Shown piece after piece: positions 34,628 through 41,791 of a DNA stretch of 64,000 bases; position 1 is the stretch's first letter, and every line of letters starts with the position of its first letter. The position numbers and the translations under genes are program-made. Origin of the DNA: Lachnospiraceae bacterium (GTDB lineage: Bacteria > Bacillota_A > Clostridia > Lachnospirales > Lachnospiraceae); contig JAGAIR010000002.1 of assembly GCA_017626435.1 (NCBI GenBank), positions 62,001 to 126,000 on the forward strand, read 5' to 3'. Under the pieces are notes generated by a model. It had not been told where the DNA came from. It saw only the letters and a list, made by a program, of their open reading frames with translations, and searched no databases.

Positions 34628-35485
34628 CTATCTGTTATAGTTCTGCTGAACAGACGAATTTAACATCCTCCTTTTCTCTCTCCGGATCTGCAGTACATTT
34701 TCCCTCAACATCCCTGCTGAACGCTTTAGCTCCTTCATTAAAATTTCGTTATCCGGCTGGGAAGTCTTCAGATAATTTCTATTTAAAAACTGCAGAGTCC
34801 TTCCTTCATTCATCGCTGACTGCAATTCCATATTATAAGGAATTGCTCCAATCCTATTCCGTGGAATCTGAAATTCACGGCGAATCCGTATTAAATTGTA
34901 TTTCCAATCCGGCTGATATTTTCCAATCAAAAAAATACACTTATCACGGATGGAAGGATAGTTGTCAAAGAATTCTCTCCATACGAATTGATCTTGATAA
35001 AGATTGACAACGATTAGATCTGCCTCCTGCAAAATCGCATTTGAGCTTATATTCCTGTTAGCCTCTGTATCAATGTACACCAATTCAGAAACCTCTTCCA
35101 GACAACGAAAAAGTTCTGAACGAACTAATTCAAATTCATAGTTAAATACTTCTCTATTGACAATATAGCTTTGGGGTAAATATAGAATACTGGAATATAA
35201 AAGTGGCACGGATGCCTTATGAATCAATGCTTCCCCAGACTCTCCGGTATAAAGTCGTTTTAACAGATACTCTATTCCATATTTATTGTAATACTGACCT
35301 TTTTCCTTTAGTATGGCTACCCGTTCCGGTGGCAAAAGAATATTACCAAGACTGTTCAAATTATAATGATTCTCTAACAAAATACATTTACCAATCCCCG
35401 ATATGGCAGACATTGCCGCCATACAGGCAAGATTTGTCGTAACTCCACACTGACCTCGCAGATTGCTCCAAAATGCAATTTTCAA
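34628..35485 (-). CDS. ParA/MinD/CpaE-like protein with altered P-loop
   Basis: 285 residues from a TTG at 35485, with GGAGG six bases upstream; this gives the typical opening MKIAFWSNLRGQCGVTTNLA. The frame continues upstream but without a better start. The N-terminal loop RGQCGVTTN sits where deviant Walker A (KGGxGKTT) belongs, yet both lysines are absent (Arg and Val instead). YIDTEANRNISSNA and ADLIVVNLYQDQ are the later strand-loop elements of the fold. It may bind nucleotide poorly or not at all, like CpaE/TadZ-type pseudo-ATPases. It starts the run that continues with two beta-helix proteins (118-base gap), downstream of a terminator. Confidence 0.72.
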   Translation of the reverse strand: MKIAFWSNLRGQCGVTTNLACMAAMSAISGIGKCILLENHYNLNSLGNILLPPERVAILKEKGQYYNKYGIEYLLKRLYTGESGEALIHKASVPLLYSSILYLPQSYIVNREVFNYEFELVRSELFRCLEEVSELVYIDTEANRNISSNAILQEADLIVVNLYQDQFVWREFFDNYPSIRDKCIFLIGKYQPDWKYNLIRIRREFQIPRNRIGAIPYNMELQSAMNEGRTLQFLNRNYLKTSQPDNEILMKELKRSAGMLRENVLQIRREKRRMLNSSVQQNYNR

Positions 35486-35850
35486 TTTTTTCCTCCATTC
35501 TGTTCCTGCCATTGGGCAGATATTATTTTCCGGGAGAAATTTTTTCTCCTCCTTTGCCGTAACATGACAACGCAAACCAGAGTCTCCATCCTGATTGCTT
35601 TATATATTTTCTGTTATCTATTCTTCTCCCCAGGCATCCGCGATCAAATAAATGCTTATATATATAATAAAATAAGAGCCAGTTCTTCGTAAAGTGATTT
35701 CCCGTTCTTTTTTCCAATTCTCCCTATTCGCTAAAACCAGTTTAAATTTTTGTTCTATATGCCCAAAAATGCCATGTATAACATGGCATTTTCCTAATAA
35801 CAACTATTTTCTTCTTTCAATCTAATTTTCTTAGCTCAAAAACTTCCTTT
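35486..35850. other. Intergenic stretch between fliB and the ParA-like gene
   Basis: 365 bases. It holds the bidirectional hairpin at 35766-35792 and the SD of the ParA-like gene at 35491-35496. Two overlapping short minus-strand frames cross it, one with a hydrophobic stretch (GSYFIIYISIYLIADAW), but neither has a convincing SD and one spans the terminator hairpin. I see no established RNA element. Confidence 0.5.
35766..35792. terminator. Bidirectional terminator-like hairpin after fliB
   Basis: AAAATGCCATG (35766-35776), five-base loop, CATGGCATTTT (35782-35792): a perfect 11-bp stem flanked by A and T runs. It would stop fliB transcripts on the minus strand. Confidence 0.75.
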
Positions 35851-36891
35851 TCAATCCATTAACACGCCTAAAAAATCTTCTGTTTTTTGAAAAATTTGGC
35901 AAAACATCTTTGTCACTTTCCTGGATAAAACTGCTCCATGAGCACAAAAACGATAAACCCAGTTTATTGTTTCTATCACTTGCCTTTCGGACAAACTTCC
36001 AAAAATCATAAATCGACTGAAAGAAATAATATAGATAAGACTTATTTCTCCTATCACCTGGCAATACCGCTGCATTTCACTTTCATCCTGATATTCTAAA
36101 TACCTGCTAAAGGTACGATATTCCAGATAATTCTGAGCAAAATCCAGAAATCTTTTCTGCCAGCTCTCTTCAAAAGAACTCATATCCTTCATGATTTTTG
36201 CCGGAGTCTGTTCATCTGCTTCAAAATAATCAAAACTCCCTTTTAGATAGGGTCTCTCTGGAAATTCTGACATCAGTGCCAGGCATCCTTCCACTAAATC
36301 CAAAAACAGCTCAAAACGATGCCATTTTCTTCTGACATGCCATAATAATTTCTGTTTTTGATCCAGCTGGCTCATTTCTTCAGATTGCTTTTTGAGTATT
36401 TGATAATGCGACTGGTAAAGCTCCAAGCCTTTCTTTACCACAGAAAAATACCCGCTTTCCAATTTTGTTGTCCGTTTTGGGGAATCTTTTTTTATCCAGG
36501 TTATCCTATTCTTCCACAAATAGTCTGCTACAACGGGGCAGGAAGCTGCCATGGACATCCAGATAGTTTCTCCAACATTTGCAGTCAGTCTGGGAAACTT
36601 CCGGCAGGTATTACATAAGGATTTTTCATCCAGATTCCGCTGAATCCGGCAAAGCCCATCGGAATCCAGCATACTGCAGCGTCCATCTGGCTGATTGACA
36701 AACTGGTACTCACTATTTTGACACCGGATATGTTCCAGGATATCCTGCCGCAACCGTATATTTTCCAACCTGGAAAATCTCTCTACAGACTCTGCATCCA
36801 CTACAATCTTCCACCCGGCACAACAGGTTGCCGGACAATCTCCCGCCAGGCAGGTAAAATCTGTGTAGAGACTGATATAACAGTATTCCAT
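35851..36891 (-). CDS. fliB: Flagellin lysine-N-methylase FliB
   Basis: 346 residues. The cysteine pattern at the N-terminus, FTCLAGDCPATCCAGWKI, then GRCSMLDSDGLCRIQ and LCNTCRKFPR, is the FliB (CxxxCxxCC/zinc-or-FeS) signature. FliB methylates surface lysines of flagellin, a reaction known from Salmonella. The remaining ~220 residues are helical with hydrophobic stretches, as in the family. Its ATG overlaps the stop of the small membrane gene upstream by one base (TAATG), with no SD of its own, so it is probably translationally coupled. Location 25 kb from the flagellin gene shows modification genes are dispersed. Confidence 0.88.
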   Translation of the reverse strand: MEYCYISLYTDFTCLAGDCPATCCAGWKIVVDAESVERFSRLENIRLRQDILEHIRCQNSEYQFVNQPDGRCSMLDSDGLCRIQRNLDEKSLCNTCRKFPRLTANVGETIWMSMAASCPVVADYLWKNRITWIKKDSPKRTTKLESGYFSVVKKGLELYQSHYQILKKQSEEMSQLDQKQKLLWHVRRKWHRFELFLDLVEGCLALMSEFPERPYLKGSFDYFEADEQTPAKIMKDMSSFEESWQKRFLDFAQNYLEYRTFSRYLEYQDESEMQRYCQVIGEISLIYIISFSRFMIFGSLSERQVIETINWVYRFCAHGAVLSRKVTKMFCQIFQKTEDFLGVLMD

Positions 36892-37043
36892 TAAAAGGTC
36901 AGATCCGACTTATCATTTAATAATTTGGCTCCATTGACAATAACGACAATCCCTGCTGCAATCCCTCCTACGATCAGAAGAATCCCTGTTACCAAATTAA
37001 ATGCACCTACTGATTTCATTGTTTTATATACTTTTTCTGCCAT
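36891..37043 (-). CDS. Small single-span membrane protein
   Basis: 50 residues from the ATG at 37043 (MAEKVYKTMKSVG), with GGAG six bases upstream; an ATG ten codons earlier has no SD. One membrane span, FNLVTGILLIVGGIAAGIVVIVNGAKLL, and a short acidic tail. It overlaps fliB by one base. I do not recognise the family. Coupling to fliB suggests a partner or just a shared transcript; it also follows pyrE by 56 bases. Confidence 0.7.
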   Translation of the reverse strand: MAEKVYKTMKSVGAFNLVTGILLIVGGIAAGIVVIVNGAKLLNDKSDLTF

Positions 37044-37098
37044 ACTCCACTCCATTTCTGACTTTTCACTCATATATCATGACTACTGCGATTCCAGA

Positions 37099-37776
37099 CT
37101 ATTTTACACCATACTCCTGATAATATGCATCAATTGCTGTTTTAATCTTATCATCAATGAGAATCTTTCCCTGACATTCTTTATTGTACAGGCACTCCAC
37201 CACATCTTCCATGGTTACAATGGCATTTGCCCCAAAGCCATATTTCTCCTGAATCTCATCCAAAGCACTGGCGTTGCTGGAAAGGCCTCTTTCCATCCGG
37301 TTTAAGGATACCATCAGACCAAGGATCTCTACTTTTCCCTGTGCCTGGATGATCGGGAAAGTCTCCTCAATAGATTTACCGGAAGTGGTTACATCCTCAA
37401 TAATGACTACCCTGTCTCCATCCTGAATCTTGCTTCCCAGTAAAATTCCGGTGTCCCCGTGATCTTTTAACTCCTTACGGTTAGAACAATAACGGATTTC
37501 TTTTCCATATAATTCACTAAATGCCATAGTCGTAGCAACACTCAGCGGAATTCCTTTGTATGCCGGACCAAATAAAACATCAAAATCATCTCCATAATGT
37601 TCATGGATTGCCTTGGCATAGTATTGTCCAAGCTTACGAAGCTGCGCTCCTGTAACATAAGCACCTGCATTCATAAAAAATGGGGATTTTCTGCCACTTT
37701 TCAAAGTGAACTCCCCAAATTTTAATACATTGCTTTCTACCATAAATTCGATAAATTCCTGCTTATATGCTTCCAT
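37099..37776 (-). CDS. pyrE: Orotate phosphoribosyltransferase
   Basis: 225 residues. FGEFTLKSGRKSPFFMNAG is the orotate-site loop, FGPAYKGIPLSVATTMAF the PPi loop, and VVIIEDVTTSGKSIEETFPII the PRPP-binding motif of the type I PRTase fold. It makes orotidine 5'-monophosphate from orotate and PRPP. GGAGG precedes the ATG. It should follow pyrD in an operon pyrC-F-K-D-E, but about 4 kb of foreign DNA now separates them. A usable promoter lies at 37847-37876, so expression may be retained. Confidence 0.96.
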   Translation of the reverse strand: MEAYKQEFIEFMVESNVLKFGEFTLKSGRKSPFFMNAGAYVTGAQLRKLGQYYAKAIHEHYGDDFDVLFGPAYKGIPLSVATTMAFSELYGKEIRYCSNRKELKDHGDTGILLGSKIQDGDRVVIIEDVTTSGKSIEETFPIIQAQGKVEILGLMVSLNRMERGLSSNASALDEIQEKYGFGANAIVTMEDVVECLYNKECQGKILIDDKIKTAIDAYYQEYGVK

Positions 37777-37846
37777 TGTAATTTAACCTCCTATATTCAA
37801 GGCTCTTCAGCCATTCTTTATTGATTTTAAATGCTTGTTCATACCA

Positions 37847-37876
37847 ATTTTACACCATTTTAGTGCTACTTTTCAA
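37847..37876 (-). promoter_or_regulatory. Candidate promoter of pyrE
   Basis: On the minus strand TTGAAA (37871-37876), 18 bases, TAAAAT (37847-37852). It lies 71 bases upstream of pyrE and about 95 bases from the decayed insertion element. Confidence 0.55.
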
Positions 37877-37970
37877 CTATTAACCGATTCCTTACTCCAT
37901 TTTTTCTATACACACTGCAAATTATCTTGTAACATTACGAAATTTCCGAGTTTATCTAAGCACCAAAAAA

Positions 37971-37988
37971 GGGCTGTAAAAAAAGTCC
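37971..37988 (+). repeat. Left terminal inverted repeat of the IS1182-type remnant
   Basis: 18 bases, GGGCTGTAAAAAAAGTCC, identical to the reverse complement of 38693-38710. A subterminal hairpin AAAAATCGCT/AGCGATTTTT follows at 37996-38032. Confidence 0.85.
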
Positions 37989-38052
37989 CATAACGAAAAA
38001 TCGCTGAGGTCGTGAGACTTTTAGCGATTTTTTGGTATAATTGAAAAATTAA

Positions 38053-38295
38053 TTGATATTTCTGATCCGGTATATGTATCTTCTCGATGGCATGAAGGCA
38101 CCTTCTTTTGCTACTTTCGGCAACATCATCCGAAATAAACTGACGGATTCCATCGAACAGATCTTCATGGATATCAATACCTATATTTTCAAAAAGGACC
38201 ATGTTGAGCTGGAACAAACCTATATCGATGGTACGAAAATAGAGGCGAATGCGAACTGTAATGGTATACTAATCTTTAACACCTTGTTCGGATAA
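38053..38295 (+). pseudogene. IS1182-family transposase fragment
   Basis: The frame reads YLLDGMKAPSFATFGNIIRN, then IEQIFMDINTYIF and TYIDGTKIEANAN, characteristic of the N-terminal third of IS1182 transposases. It breaks off into unrelated residues (CNGILIFNTLFG) before the DDE catalytic region, and the very N-terminus is also lost. Confidence 0.8.
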
Positions 38296-38327
38296 TATAT
38301 CATAAAATGAACAAAGAGATTACCATT

Positions 38328-38553
38328 ATGATAAAAAAGTATGATGTAGAATTTAAAAAACAGCGAAGAATACAGATATACTTCTAAATCACAACCCGAT
38401 AATCCTTATGCAAGAGAGATCCATGATCTGAATAAAAAAATTGCCGAACTGGAAAAGGAAAACCTTTTCTTAAAAAAAGCCGCAGCATTCTTCAGTGGCT
38501 TTAATCTGTATAAGTATCATAACAAGAAACAGCGCCTCCAATCAGCCACTTAA
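38328..38553 (+). pseudogene. IS3-family orfA fragment, frameshifted
   Basis: MIKKYDVEFKKQ matches the start of IS3 OrfA proteins. After a shift in the A-run, the second frame gives NPYAREIHDLNKKIAELEKE and NLFLKKAAAFF, the leucine-zipper end of OrfA. The helix-turn-helix between them is missing and no OrfB follows. It lies inside the IS1182-type remnant, so one element inserted into or recombined with the other. Confidence 0.75.
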
Positions 38554-38692
38554 AGATAACGGGGTGTCCACATAGTCCTTATTCAGTGCGCTTATTTTTA
38601 CCAAAACAAGTAACATTTACCAGAATATTTAATGTAATAATGCGAAGAAACGCCAGATCCGGCATTTACCGGAACTGGCGTTTCTTAATTAA

Positions 38693-38710
38693 GGACTTTT
38701 TTTACAGCCC
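38693..38710 (-). repeat. Right terminal inverted repeat of the IS1182-type remnant
   Basis: GGACTTTTTTTACAGCCC, the exact reverse complement of 37971-37988. Confidence 0.85.
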
Positions 38711-38832
38711 CCTCTCTCCAAGCAAATGGAAATCCTCAAAATATCCCCCTCTGTTGAACTTTCCTGATATCTTTTAATTGTAATATCGCACAAACAAAAT
38801 TATTTTTCATTTCGCTTAACACTATATATGGT

Positions 38833-39561
38833 TTAATCTTCTTTTACAATACACATATTAGAAATCAGCACTGCCCCATTTGCTTTTTCACATTCATGAG
38901 GAAAGAACACAAAACATATCTCATCTATGGACTGCCAATCCTCAATTGCATTGTTATAATTTCCCAGACATAATTGAAATCTCTGTTCGTCAGATGATAA
39001 ATCTAATTTCCTGTTATATAATTTCTGATTTGTTTTCTTATTGGTCAATTCAATCCATATATTTGCAACCTCCCCTAATGCTGCATAATTAAATTGAAAT
39101 ATATATTCCTTATTGACAAAGCTCCGCCAGTCTTTCAGAGGTAACGATGTAATCGCATATCCAATCCAGCATTTATCCTTGATGACCGGCTGGAATGTTC
39201 GGAAATCCACATTAATGCGAAAATTATTTGATTCACCCATATTTATCAAATCACACGCTTTTCTTGATATTCCTTTTTCGTATTGAAGATAGTCCACTGG
39301 GATGATTTCATATTCCAACTCAGTTAAAACAGGTGGCTCATCTCTCTTTCCATGTATCTCTTGTGTATAATTTACAACCGCCCCTTTTCCTGCAATTACT
39401 GATGCACCACTGGCAACTGACTGTTTTCCATCACCTGTCTGTAAAACACCACTGTTATTATTATTTGATTTTGACAGTTTAGTTACTTTTGATGCGACAA
39501 ATAACGAAAGAAATAATCCTACAATAGAACATGTTCCTGCAAATATATTAAAAACATCCAT
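38833..39561 (-). CDS. Unknown membrane-anchored protein with a beta-sandwich-like C-terminal domain
   Basis: 242 residues. One N-terminal span (FNIFAGTCSIVGLFLSLFVASKV, about 4-27), then an Asn/Ser/Gly-rich linker (30-70), then about 160 residues of beta strands resembling a carbohydrate-binding jelly roll (WIGYAITSLP, WRSFVNKEYIFQFNYAALG, IDEICFVFFP, GAVLISNMCIV). I do not recognise the family. AGGAAGGG precedes the ATG. It sits alone in the pyr island. Three tandem 0A boxes lie about 165-190 bases upstream, which points to Spo0A control. Topology (linker and domain inside or outside) is uncertain. Confidence 0.65.
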   Translation of the reverse strand: MDVFNIFAGTCSIVGLFLSLFVASKVTKLSKSNNNNSGVLQTGDGKQSVASGASVIAGKGAVVNYTQEIHGKRDEPPVLTELEYEIIPVDYLQYEKGISRKACDLINMGESNNFRINVDFRTFQPVIKDKCWIGYAITSLPLKDWRSFVNKEYIFQFNYAALGEVANIWIELTNKKTNQKLYNRKLDLSSDEQRFQLCLGNYNNAIEDWQSIDEICFVFFPHECEKANGAVLISNMCIVKED

Positions 39562-39723
39562 ATTTAACTACCCTTCCTCTCCATGTTTTTCTCTTTTTCG
39601 TTTTTTCAAACGCACTGTTTTGTTTGCTATCCCATCCATATGTATTCTTCTCATCATAAAATGAAAATAAGACCTGCCTCAGTAATATGTTATCATTTTA
39701 GTCTTCTACTCTTCAATACAGTA

Positions 39724-39752
39724 TTCGACAAAGTCTTCGACAAATTTCGACA
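39724..39752 (-). promoter_or_regulatory. Three tandem Spo0A (0A) boxes
   Basis: TGTCGAA occurs three times on the minus strand, at 39724-39730, 39736-39742 and 39746-39752 (steps of 12 and 10 bases). Each is a perfect match to the Spo0A box. A candidate promoter TTGAAG-N18-TAACAT follows in the direction of the gene at 38833-39561. Spo0A control is inferred. Confidence 0.6.
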
Positions 39753-39831
39753 GTAAAAACCTTTCAGAAATGTTATTTTATAAATCTTACGAGACTAACT
39801 ATTAAAAAAGTCAAGTATAAAAACAAAATTT

Positions 39832-39996
39832 TTAATGAAAGTGGCAATGGCTTTTCATTGCAGTCAGTACCTTGAAAATTGCATGACAATAAGAGCATCT
39901 TTGCAGGTGCTCTAAAAAGAAGATATTTGTAGATAAAGTTAAATGGTTGCTTTGTATGCTTGCCCTGATTTTTCCATCGATAATCATTACGCCCAT
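39832..39996 (-). CDS. Possible small gene, 54 residues, unknown
   Basis: The ATG at 39996 is preceded by a perfect AAGGAGGT at seven bases. The product (opening MGVMIIDGKIRASIQSNHL, ending FKVLTAMKSHCHFH) has no recognised domain and contains Cys/His near its end. A hairpin AGAGCA...TGCTCT lies inside the frame. It may be a leader peptide, or the start of a gene cut off by rearrangement. Confidence 0.3.
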   Translation of the reverse strand: MGVMIIDGKIRASIQSNHLTLSTNIFFLEHLQRCSYCHAIFKVLTAMKSHCHFH

Positions 39997-40113
39997 CCGG
40001 TGGACCTCCTTAAAATGTATTGATACTGTTTTAAGAACCACAGGACTCCTGATGATTGTAACCTACTTCTTGATAAACCGTCATGCGGTAACTAACTGAT
40101 TAACAAATGAACA

Positions 40114-40184
40114 AAGAGACTGTGGTTGGAGCCTCGCATAAACCATCTGGTAGCAGGAGGTAATAAACCAATCCACAGTCTCTT
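40114..40184. repeat. Long inverted repeat / structured element
   Basis: AAGAGACTGTGG (from 40114) pairs with CCACAGTCTCTT (40173-40184), extended by TTGG/CCAA with a one-base bulge. The 40-base interior can form CCTC/GAGG and ACCA/TGGT stems. Fifteen bases at its left end (40105-40119) repeat exactly at 38305-38319 beside the IS3 fragment, suggesting a mobile-element end or a structured RNA. Confidence 0.55.
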
Positions 40185-40296
40185 AAAATAGCATAGTCTA
40201 ACCTGCAAAAAAGGAAAAGAATGACTATGACAATACTAATAGTTACAAAGAAAAAATATCAATTTTTTTGCTATCGTTAAAATGCAAACTAAAAAT

Positions 40297-40785
40297 TTAT
40301 TTACCATTATTAAACCTTTCCTTATTCAGTACAAGTGCGATAAAGTTAACCGTATTGCTAATAAATCCAAGTGCAGCAACCAAAAAAATCAACAATAAAC
40401 TATATCCAAAATTTAATTCTTTCGTAGGAAGAAGGAAAATGATTAACATAGTAAGCACTGTGGATACAACCCACATAATAGTAAGCGTCTTATTAGATTT
40501 TTTGAATAAATGTTCACTGAGTTCTAAAGCACCTTTTAAGTTATCCTCAGCTACATCAGCAAATTCGTCCGCGGTGAGTTTCTGGCCTGATAAAATTTCA
40601 TTGATACTTATTCCATAAATATCTGAGAGCATTGCTAGACATTCAGCTGGCGGAATATAATTTCCGTTCTCCCATCGTGACACGGTCTTATTTGTCACAC
40701 CAATTTTTTCTCCAAGTTGCTCCTGAGTAAGTCCCTTTTCCTTTCGAAGTTCTTTTAAGAATTTTCCCATCTTTACTGTATCCAT
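40297..40785 (-). CDS. Xre-family regulator with two membrane spans
   Basis: 162 residues. The N-terminal helix-turn-helix (FLKELRKEKGLTQEQLGEKIGVTNKTVSRWENG, about 9-42) is a classic HTH_3 domain. Two spans follow, LTIMWVVSTVLTMLIIFLLP and YSLLLIFLVAALGFISNTVNFIALVL. Such membrane-bound Xre regulators are frequent in Firmicutes near small membrane or transport genes and are thought to sense the membrane. GGAGGT precedes the ATG. Its target is not visible; DUF6061-like 40886-41092 lies upstream. Confidence 0.85.
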   Translation of the reverse strand: MDTVKMGKFLKELRKEKGLTQEQLGEKIGVTNKTVSRWENGNYIPPAECLAMLSDIYGISINEILSGQKLTADEFADVAEDNLKGALELSEHLFKKSNKTLTIMWVVSTVLTMLIIFLLPTKELNFGYSLLLIFLVAALGFISNTVNFIALVLNKERFNNGK

Positions 40786-40885
40786 ATCAGATACCTCCTT
40801 TTCGTTTTTATGTTCAAAGCGTACCTGATTATGCCTTGAAAGTCTTTACCATAGATGGCGAATCGCTCATTTTTAGAGGAATTAC

Positions 40886-41092
40886 CTATGCCTTCATTTC
40901 TTCATCTAAAGCAAGTCTTGCACATTTTAAGGGCTCATCTATTGCCAAGGCATTAAGAGCATTTTGTGAGCAGAGAGTGGTTTTCAGACCATCCTCAGCT
41001 TTGCTGCCATCAATCCGCAATATGTAATTATCAAATATGGTTATATCAATGCTATTGGTTAGTTGGTTGTATTCTGCATATATCAATCTCAT
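40886..41092 (-). CDS. DUF6061-like small protein
   Basis: 68 residues. The order of a short strand pair (LIYAEYNQLTNSIDITIFDNYILRIDG), an acidic/uncharged turn and a helical end (NALAIDEPLKCARLALDEEM) follows that of DUF6061 proteins, which are common on integrative elements in Lachnospiraceae. AGGAAGGA precedes the ATG at somewhat wide spacing. It lies 100 bases upstream of the Xre-type gene. Function unknown. Confidence 0.6.
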   Translation of the reverse strand: MRLIYAEYNQLTNSIDITIFDNYILRIDGSKAEDGLKTTLCSQNALNALAIDEPLKCARLALDEEMKA

Positions 41093-41791
41093 TTTTTATC
41101 TGTCCTTCCTGTAATTATAAAAAGCATTTCATTCAGTTCACACAGTCATAACACAAGGGAATACATAAGGGAAAGCTTACTTACAGAAAAGTTAGTGTTT
41201 ATAAGGGCCTGCGGAGAATTTATTAATAAAATATAACAGCTAATGTAACCCTTAAATTATGTGATTATACAATCGGGATTTCAGACAACCACTTTCTTCC
41301 GAAACAATAATATTCTGTCCTGGAAATCACGACTTTTCGATGAGCTCTTCAGAACTGATGGAAAAGTCACCAGCTCTTCTCAATATTTGCTCAGAAAACT
41401 CTAAAACATATTGCGATTTTTATCATAAGATACATGGCAAATTTCCAAATCAACATTTTGCCTGTGATAGAAAATTTTTAATGGCATCTGGAAGAACCGT
41501 TGAAATTACTGCATGGTCATAAGCACCAGTGTTTTTCTGCAGTTGTTGACTTTCCAATCCAATCATCTGAAAAAAACTACAATTTTACCAACAAAAACCA
41601 GACATATATCATGACTTGACCATACAGTTACCATCCCACTTTAAAATTTATATTTAAGCATCACTATAGTGAAACAGAATGACTACTATCTTATTTCTAT
41701 CCTTAGTTGGCAAAATTCTATCTTTACTACTGATTCCATCATTTTGTCAACTAAGGAATTTAAATCAAATAAAATTTTACAACAATTTTAT
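41093..41791. other. 700-base stretch between the island genes and pyrD
   Basis: No convincing gene. A 60-codon plus-strand frame at 41340-41522 lacks an SD and recognisable residues. At the pyrD side lies a 16-bp inverted repeat (41701-41716 with 41741-41756). It probably holds decayed DNA from the insertion. Confidence 0.5.
41701..41756. repeat. 16-bp inverted repeat next to pyrD
   Basis: CCTTAGTTGGCAAAAT at 41701-41716 pairs with ATTTTGTCAACTAAGG at 41741-41756, one mismatch, 24-base loop. It could end pyrD transcripts, but no U-run follows on the minus strand, so an element end is equally possible. Confidence 0.5.

Larger units (their letters stand above)
37971..38710 (+). mobile_element. 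Decayed IS1182-family element (740 bp) with an IS3 orfA fragment inside
   Basis: The two ends are perfect 18-bp inverted repeats, each with an inner hairpin (37996-38032 and 38645-38686, the latter a 12-bp stem with CCGG arms). Intact members of the family are roughly twice as long. Inside are an IS1182 transposase fragment (38053-38295) and, further on, an IS3-type orfA fragment (38328-38553). Both are broken, so the copy cannot move itself, though its intact ends might still be mobilised in trans. It sits at the pyrE-side edge of the island that splits the pyr genes. Confidence 0.82.
39562..40296. other. 735-base stretch between the unknown membrane protein and the Xre-type regulator
   Basis: It contains the 0A-box cluster (39724-39752), a 12-bp-class hairpin AGAGCA/TGCTCT near 39893-39915, a possible 54-codon gene (39832-39996) and a long inverted repeat (40114-40184). 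The base composition is more AT-rich than flanking genes. Confidence 0.5.

Noticed and set aside
35569..35605. GCAAACC-like string reminiscent of a c-di-GMP-I riboswitch
   Set aside because: The companion motifs (the ACGCAAAGCC and GGTAGC parts) are absent and no fold follows.
35523..35803. Two overlapping short minus-strand frames between fliB and the ParA-like gene
   Set aside because: They compete with each other, lack clear SD sites, and one spans the terminator hairpin at 35766-35792.
38586..38777. Plus-strand frame across the right end of the IS remnant
   Set aside because: It runs through the terminal inverted repeat and hairpin and has no SD or similarity to known proteins.
41340..41522. 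60-codon plus-strand frame in the pyr island
   Set aside because: No SD and no recognisable residues; the neighbouring DNA has frequent stops in all frames.
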